In this document: positions 16,409-21,084 of the stretch, one piece after another
Numbering within the stretch: the first letter of the stretch is position 1
Layout: every line of letters starts with the position of its first letter
Source of the DNA: Stentor coeruleus
Lineage: Eukaryota > Ciliophora > Heterotrichea > Heterotrichida > Stentoridae
Reading direction: 5' to 3'
Length of the DNA: 21,084 nt
Assembly: GCA_001970955.1 (NCBI GenBank)
Contig: MPUH01001205.1
Span: 1 to 21,084, forward strand
Translations under genes and position numbers: made by a program
Notes under the pieces: model-generated
What the model was told of the DNA's origin: nothing
Database searches by the model: none
What the model saw: only the letters and a program-made list of their open reading frames with translations

Positions 16409-16492
16409 AAAAAAAGATTAAAGGAGAAGTTTAGGGTTTTGCGTGGATGGAGTAGATAAATAGGCTATGAGTTGAAATGAGTTGTAATATAA

Positions 16493-18094
16493 ATGCAAAA
16501 TAAACCTGTGGCCAAAATTCCGGCACAATTGTACATGGGCGGCCTTGACCTCAGAGTAAAGGAAGCTGATTTATACAATTTGCTAAAACGCTTCGGGGAT
16601 ATCTCAAATATCAGGCTTTGTCGTGACAATACCTCATCCTATGCATTTATCGCCTTCAAAGACCCAGAAGTCTCAACCCAAGTCCAACGCGAACTTAATG
16701 GCTTCGAGTTCCGCAACAAGCACATTCACGTGTCTAAAGCAATCCAACAACAATGGGAAACCGTAGCCAACATCTTTGTAAAAAACATCCCAGATTCAGT
16801 AACCCCTAAAGAATTCGGTGAACTCTTCAGCAAATTCGGATCCATAATTTCATGTAAACTTTGTCATGATACTGAAGGTAAATCCTTAAGTTATGGTTTT
16901 GTTCAATATGAATCCTCAGAATACGCAGAAACAGCTATAAAAAACATGAATGGTAAATATTGGAAAGGTAATGAGCTTATAGTTCAAATCTTTGTCCCAT
17001 TAGGTCTTAGAATAAATGCAACAGCAAATTCGAATTTATATGTAAGAGGTTTCCCATCTCATTACATTGAAGATGATTTAAGAAATGCTTTTGCCCCATA
17101 TGGGAAAGTTTTATCAGTAGCTATCATGTTAGATAATGGTCGAGCTTATGGCTTTGTGTGTTTTTCAACCGCTGAAGAAGCTCGAGCTGCCTGTGAAGGT
17201 AAAAACAATACACAAGATCATGATTTTGTATGGTACGTAATGCCTCATATGAGTAAAATCCATAGAAAAAAAGTCTTAAGGGAACAATATTTAATGCAAG
17301 TTGATGAATGGAAGAAAAAAAATCTGTACATAAAAAACCTTGATAAAAGCATAGATGAAAACCGGCTTTATGATATCTGTAAAGAGTACGGGCCGATAAA
17401 GTCTTTGAAAATCTGCAAAATGGAAAATATCAAATACGACTCTGATGGAAACTGCAAAAAAGAAGCTGTATCTAAAGAAATCGCTTATGTGCATTTTGAA
17501 AACGAACACCATGCTAGTATAGCTATGAATGAGTTACAAAAAAAACTTATTGAAGGGAAAAAACTCTATGTAGCTAAATGGAAACCTAGAGATGCTATGA
17601 AAAAAATCATTGGGCAATTTAAAACTCAAAAAAATATGAAATTTCCTATTATGCCCAATAGAGGATTTATGCCTACAAGAGCTGTACCTATTTTCCCTAT
17701 TATGGGAAAAAGTAATATTATGCCATATCAACAACATATGCCTAGAGCTAGAGTACCAAGAACTATAAATCCACCTATACCACCACCTCCACCAATGCAT
17801 ATACCAATTGTTAATGAACAGAAAAAACCTTTAGTATTTAGAGTTGATAATATAGATCAATATAGTATTAGAGATTTGGGGGAAAATCTTTATCCTATTG
17901 TATTGAAACTTACTAATCCACAAGTTGTTGGGAAAATCACTGGGATGTTATTGGAAATGGATAAAATTGAGGTTATAAATTTGATTAATGATGAAAGTAT
18001 TTTGAGAGCTAGGGTTGGAGAAGCGGTGGAAGTACTTAAAAAAGCTTGGGCTCAAAACAAAGATGCTTTAGCTGTGCTTTCTAGTTTAGGATAG
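16493..18094 (+). CDS. PABPC1: Cytoplasmic poly(A)-binding protein, four RRMs plus MLLE domain
   Basis: The 533-aa protein has the full PABPC layout: RRM1 (about 11-81, RNP1 'SYAFIAF'), RRM2 (93-168, 'SYGFVQY'), RRM3 (181-251, 'AYGFVCF'), RRM4 (277-362, 'IAYVHF'), a Pro/Met-rich linker with a proline run (about 427-434), and the C-terminal MLLE/PABC domain (about 457-520) containing the perfect 'KITGMLLEMD' (481-490). PABP coats mRNA poly(A) tails, contacts eIF4G and recruits PAM2-motif proteins through MLLE. It is shorter than human PABPC1 (636 aa), mainly in the linker. RRM4 has an insertion (about 311-328). RRM1, 3 and 4 lack some canonical aromatic RNP positions. The 5' part is rich in C-ending codons and the 3' part in G. 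The stop (TAG) is only 28 bp from the stop of the convergent phosphatase gene. Confidence 0.97.
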   Translation: MQNKPVAKIPAQLYMGGLDLRVKEADLYNLLKRFGDISNIRLCRDNTSSYAFIAFKDPEVSTQVQRELNGFEFRNKHIHVSKAIQQQWETVANIFVKNIPDSVTPKEFGELFSKFGSIISCKLCHDTEGKSLSYGFVQYESSEYAETAIKNMNGKYWKGNELIVQIFVPLGLRINATANSNLYVRGFPSHYIEDDLRNAFAPYGKVLSVAIMLDNGRAYGFVCFSTAEEARAACEGKNNTQDHDFVWYVMPHMSKIHRKKVLREQYLMQVDEWKKKNLYIKNLDKSIDENRLYDICKEYGPIKSLKICKMENIKYDSDGNCKKEAVSKEIAYVHFENEHHASIAMNELQKKLIEGKKLYVAKWKPRDAMKKIIGQFKTQKNMKFPIMPNRGFMPTRAVPIFPIMGKSNIMPYQQHMPRARVPRTINPPIPPPPPMHIPIVNEQKKPLVFRVDNIDQYSIRDLGENLYPIVLKLTNPQVVGKITGMLLEMDKIEVINLINDESILRARVGEAVEVLKKAWAQNKDALAVLSSLG

Positions 18095-18122
18095 TTAATT
18101 TTGATTAGGTTATGGATTCAGG

Positions 18123-19695
18123 TTAGAGGTTGAGGTTTAGATGAGGGTTTGGGTTGCCTTTGAGGATTTCTTTGATCATTTGCTCTTTAAGTTCACGAAG
18201 AGCTATGCGGATGTCTGGGACACCTTTTTTAGCGATTTGGATGAGGATTGGTAATAAGTCGCTTAGGGCTGTATCATTAGGGTCATCAAACCAGCTTTTA
18301 ATAAAAATCCCATTATGAGGCTGAAGTTGGAAATTTTCCGCAACATTATCAACAATAATAACCTTCGAAAGGTCTCTTCCAAGTTTCGCTAAATCCTTAA
18401 GAAAAAAATTTCCTTTCTGTGTACTATGTTGTCTATACAGCCTATGTTTAACATATGAACTAGGATCAAGTTGATCTAATACCCAATCCGCATACTCTAA
18501 TCGAAAATTACATCTTGTAATCCAGCAGTGAAAACAACAATTTCATACCATTCACTAACAGTTTTTAAAAATTCTTCACATCCAGGTCTAATATAAGCAG
18601 TTCCTTCTTCTTCAGTTTGAACAAAATGCACAAGTGTTTCATCAAGATCTAAAACTAAAGTATAAGTACCAGAAGGACATGGTGGTAAAAAAGGTATATT
18701 AGGTTTTATAATATTAATTTCATTAAATGAAATAGCTTGAGATAATGCATCTCTAACAGTAACATATTTGAGTTTATTAACAGTTTTTAATATTGAAAAT
18801 ATTGATGATGATAATGCTGATTGTTTAGAATTTTGACGAAAATGTCTACAGATTTCTTTGAGTAAATTTGATAAAATTTCTGTGTTTTGATTGAGACTTA
18901 TAGCTTTATCTGTTACGGTATTCATACGTCTTGATGATATGATTTCTTTTAGTTTTTTTAGCATTTTTGTTGTTGGGAAATGTATTTTTAAATACATTAG
19001 GTATAAGATTTCTATGTAGTTTTGATGGATGAATAATATGAGGTTTTTTAAATTGTCAATTGCGTCGTCTGTATTGTAAAGTTCACCTGAAAGCATAACT
19101 CCGCATAATTCGATTATAAGAGCTTTGCGGATCCATTTTTTGGTCTTGAGGTCTTTGAAACAATCTTCTACTTCGTAGATTTTGCTGGTTTTGATAAGAT
19201 CCCAATATGATTCACGGATTCTGTTAAAAGAGTTTGCGTTTTGGACGTTTTGAATTAGCTCCCATAGTTTGTTTTCAACTTTTATGTAGAAGGAAAGTTT
19301 GATTTTGGATATTGGGGAATTGTTACGGGAACTGTTTTTAGATGAATATAATGATTTACGTACTTGTTTCANTTGTTAAAAGAATTTGCGTTTTGGACGT
19401 TTTGAATTAGCTCCCATAGTTTGTTTTCAACTTTTATGTAGAAGGAAAGTTTGATTTTAGATATTGGGGAATTGTTACGGGAACTGTTTTTAGATGAATA
19501 TAATGATTTACGTACTTGTTTCATAAGTTCTTCGGTAAAAGAACTGTTTGGCGATGGAAGCGGGTCTGTGTGGATTTTTTTGCCTTTGTTGGATTTGGTT
19601 TTAGTCATGGAATTACGTCTTTGTGTTATGCAGGGTGTTGATGACCTTTTGAGGAGAGGTAAATTATTTTTGCTGCTTCTTTTCCCTGAATTCAT
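18123..19695 (-). CDS. FCP1/SCP-like (CTD-type) phosphatase, two exons, with an assembly duplication in exon 1
   Basis: Exon 1 runs 19695 to 18512 and exon 2 runs 18494 to 18123 (TAA), joined across a 17-nt intron. The N at 19372 sits between two 150-bp near-copies (19222-19371, 19374-19523); dropping one copy (152 bp with N) keeps the frame and gives about 467 aa. The N-terminal 280 residues are a Ser/Lys-rich tail plus a helical region with no domain I recognise. The HAD-type FCP1 homology domain begins 'TYTLVLDLDETLVHF', with catalytic DxDxT at D299-L-D301-E-T303. Exon 2 supplies 'YADWVLDQLDP', 'KGNFFLKDLAKLGRDLSK' with the conserved Lys, and 'VIIVDN' with the Asp-Asn motif. The family dephosphorylates Ser/Thr (RNA polymerase II CTD, lipins, others); the substrate here is unknown. 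The exact exon fit supports the model strongly. Confidence 0.88.
18495..18511 (-). other. 17-nt spliceosomal intron in the phosphatase gene
   Basis: On the minus strand the intron reads GTAATTTTCGATTAGAG, between the Asp codon ending 'TAGLQD' and the Tyr codon starting 'YADW', both in phase 0. Retention gives V-I-F-D-stop. Splicing at the first AG (15 nt) shifts the frame and stops after six residues; only the second AG (17 nt) restores the phosphatase domain. The 15-nt form matches the size I recall for heterotrich introns, so a 2-bp sequence error is an alternative. Confidence 0.82.
19222..19523. repeat. 150-bp direct repeat around a single N (unmerged contig overlap)
   Basis: Positions 19222-19371 and 19374-19523 match over 150 bp with two differences (G/A at 19232/19384 and at 19307/19459). 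It lies inside exon 1 of the phosphatase gene and splits it; removing one copy with the N restores a single frame. The two transitions look like allelic variants or read errors at contig ends. Confidence 0.88.
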
Positions 19696-19729
19696 TTTTA
19701 AATTATTAGAAAATAAAACTGATTATAAA

Positions 19730-20485
19730 TTAATCTTCATATTTTAAAACAGTGCTATATCGAGGTCTGATTTTAAACTTCTTTTTATAGTAAGAATATT
19801 CTTCACCTGATGAATTCTTTTTTAATGGTTTTGCTTTATCATCTGGACTTAAAGATAAAGTGTTTGAGTTTATTTGGGATGAATTGCTTATATTTGGATA
19901 TATGCTACTATCAACACCTAGACTATTGTTGCTTAAGCTTTCTTCATCAACTCGGTCAAAAGTATTTGAAATGGGTGGTAAGAGATTATATGGTTTAAGT
20001 CCATTTGCTTCACGATCAAAATTATCATAACCTTTTAATATGTTTTTCAAATAATCTTCAGAGAAAGTGTTCATTAAACTTGCGCCTAGATTTTTCTTTC
20101 TTTCAAGACCATAGTTTACAAAACTTAATATGGAACACCTCATATCTTTTTTATGCTTCTTTATTATTTTGCTTTCACTTAAAACGGTTTGCATAAATTT
20201 GTTGTCTGGGATACGGACAGGCACAGGCTTCTTTGAAATGTATGTAAGACCTAGAGCAATTTTGCTTGAGATACAAATTTTATTAACAAAAGTTTTGTTG
20301 GATGAACTAGTTTTGCTGAGATTTATGGTATTATTTAAGCCAGCTCTTGATTTCAAAAATAACCTTTCTGGAGCTTTTTTTATTAAACCTTTAGGCTTTT
20401 GCTCTATTCCATAGTTGTGTATAGGTAATGAAACTACCCTCCTATGATGCTTATTCCCTACAATTACTGGTATTTTTTCATCCAT
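19730..20485 (-). CDS. Unknown 251-aa basic protein
   Basis: I do not recognise this protein. It is Lys/Ser/Asn-rich without a clear coiled coil, signal peptide or membrane segment. The N-terminal half has basic motifs ('KHHRRVVSLPIHNY', 'KKPVPVRIPDNKFMQTVL'); the middle has a hydrophobic/aromatic patch ('CSILSFVNYGLERKKNLG', about 116-133); the C-terminal third is Ser/Asn-rich and ends in a basic, aromatic stretch. It may be a largely disordered adaptor. Its TAA stop lies 34 bp before the phosphatase ATG on the same strand, so the two share a tiny spacer. I looked for an intron that would fuse them and found none of plausible size. Its start is 124 bp from the divergent gene at 20610. Several opposite-strand open frames are shadows. 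Confidence 0.65.
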   Translation of the reverse strand: MDEKIPVIVGNKHHRRVVSLPIHNYGIEQKPKGLIKKAPERLFLKSRAGLNNTINLSKTSSSNKTFVNKICISSKIALGLTYISKKPVPVRIPDNKFMQTVLSESKIIKKHKKDMRCSILSFVNYGLERKKNLGASLMNTFSEDYLKNILKGYDNFDREANGLKPYNLLPPISNTFDRVDEESLSNNSLGVDSSIYPNISNSSQINSNTLSLSPDDKAKPLKKNSSGEEYSYYKKKFKIRPRYSTVLKYED

Positions 20486-20609
20486 ACTATTATATATATT
20501 GCTTTAGCCATAGACTTTATATTAAATATTTATACATCTAGGCTTATAGTTTAAATAATTTTAAGACTTTTTAGCATATATATAAAAATTCATATTCATA
20601 AAAGTAATA
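20486..20609. promoter_or_regulatory. Compact bidirectional promoter region
   Basis: Only 124 bp separate the ATGs of two divergent genes. The sequence is about 85% A+T, with a TA run on each side (near 20490-20500 and 20574-20585) placed roughly 10 to 35 bp before each start. Both promoters and both 5' UTRs must fit here. No strong G/C skew is seen, unlike other flanks. Confidence 0.5.
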
Positions 20610-21071
20610 ATGAATAAATACGAACAAGAAGAAGCTGTAAATCTACCTGATTTCCTTAAGAATGACCTTAATAAAGTAAGAAATATACAGATTAAATTAA
20701 GAACTGAGAAAATCAACGAACAACTAGTAAATCAGGTGACATTTTTGGAGCGCTATAATGAGTACATGAGTATTTTCAAACTTCATATCGCTAAAGCTAA
20801 TCAGAATTCTATGAAAATATTAGAAGACTTCAAAAAAATATACTGGGACTTTACTGAAGACCATTTTGACACCCTTTCAGAAAACTCAGTCAGGTTTCTC
20901 AAAGATTTTTGCAGAGTAATTCAAGTTAATTTGAAAAATGAAAAGGCGCCAAAAATTACCTATGAATACACAAAAACAGCCATGCAACTATTCCCTATAG
21001 ACACATTAACTGAAAAAACCCTTCAAAATATTGATTCTTTACTAGACCAGCCATGCAACTATTCCCTATAG
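20610..21071 (+). CDS. Unknown helical protein, C-terminally incomplete
   Basis: I do not recognise this protein. About 146 residues are reliable, to about position 21047. They are mainly helical and charged ('LNKVRNIQIKLRTEKINEQL', 'FLERYNEYMSIFKLHIAKAN', 'FLKDFCRVIQVNLKN'), without signal peptide or membrane segment. The stop at 21069-21071 lies inside a 37-bp repeat (21048-21084) of sequence at 20977-21013 and is read in a different frame from the first copy. That repeat resembles the contig-end duplications elsewhere in the window, so the stop and last eight residues are probably artificial and the true gene likely continues beyond the window. Confidence 0.6.
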   Translation: MNKYEQEEAVNLPDFLKNDLNKVRNIQIKLRTEKINEQLVNQVTFLERYNEYMSIFKLHIAKANQNSMKILEDFKKIYWDFTEDHFDTLSENSVRFLKDFCRVIQVNLKNEKAPKITYEYTKTAMQLFPIDTLTEKTLQNIDSLLDQPCNYSL

Positions 21072-21084
21072 ACACATTAACTGA
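20977..21084. repeat. 37-bp direct repeat at the window end
   Basis: Positions 20977-21013 and 21048-21084 are identical; the second copy is the very end of the window. There is no N between them, but the placement matches the contig-end repeats at the three N positions. It is probably an end-of-scaffold artefact. Confidence 0.8.

Noticed and set aside
17291..17800. Two minus-strand frames inside PABP
   Set aside because: Antisense shadows of RRM4 and the linker; the sense frame is unambiguous.
2075..19523. Direct repeats flanking N positions as transposon target duplications or long direct repeats
   Set aside because: Nothing lies between the copies except an N (and at most one or two bases), lengths differ (70, 110, 150 bp), and collapsing them restores genes.
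19696..19765. Fusion of the 251-aa gene with the phosphatase through an intron
   Set aside because: No GT-AG pair of 15-20 nt skips the TAA stop and keeps frame; the smallest GT-AG candidate is over 30 nt.
19451..20414. Plus-strand frames at 19451-19747, 19810-19998, 20005-20196 and 20130-20414
   Set aside because: They overlap one another and lie opposite the phosphatase N terminus and the 251-aa gene; Leu/Phe/Cys-rich antisense composition.
1..21084. CRISPR array, prophage, insertion sequence or telomere
   Set aside because: No spaced repeat array, transposase, phage gene or terminal G-rich telomere repeat is present; this is eukaryotic genic DNA.

Overview
This looks like a gene-dense piece of a ciliate macronuclear genome, most likely a heterotrich such as Stentor. 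The evidence: very AT-rich DNA; 15 genes in 21 kb on both strands, nearly all single-exon; eukaryotic core proteins (eS8, poly(A)-binding protein, a p97/Cdc48 adaptor, a CHIP-type ubiquitin ligase); one extremely short intron (17 nt); and the standard genetic code (14 complete genes stop with TAA x8, TAG x5, TGA x1, and no TGA occurs inside about 4,700 codons). The genus is inferred from intron size plus code, not proven.

Layout. 0.3-2.4 kb: two coiled-coil genes (+). 2.5-4.5 kb: SEP-UBX p97 adaptor (-) divergent from a small PLAC8-family protein (+). 4.8-9.4 kb: 615-aa coiled-coil protein (-) divergent from a RING protein with a PPxY/proline repeat array (+). 9.6-16.2 kb: five minus-strand genes, namely an unknown coiled-coil protein, ribosomal protein eS8, an unknown, a TPR/U-box CHIP homologue and another unknown coiled-coil protein. 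16.5-18.1 kb: poly(A)-binding protein (+), whose stop codon lies only 28 bp from the stop of a convergent FCP1/SCP-type phosphatase (18.1-19.7 kb, -). 19.7-20.5 kb: unknown (-), 34 bp upstream of the phosphatase start. 20.6 kb to the end: unknown (+), cut by the window end.

The genes do not form one pathway. Three belong to ubiquitin/p97 protein quality control (SEP-UBX, CHIP-like, RING) and two to translation (eS8, PABP), but they are scattered on both strands and look like ordinary housekeeping neighbours.

Two things run through the window. First, three single-N positions (2145, 16297, 19372) are each flanked by near-identical 70-150 bp direct repeats, and the window ends in a 37-bp repeat of sequence 71 bp upstream. 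These are best read as unmerged contig overlaps; collapsing them restores two genes. Second, G/C strand asymmetry is strong and follows transcription direction: the sense strand is C-over-G upstream of and at the 5' end of genes and G-over-C at the 3' end and downstream, with sharp switches between genes. I see no mobile element, CRISPR array, convincing tRNA/rRNA gene, telomere or wholly new system.
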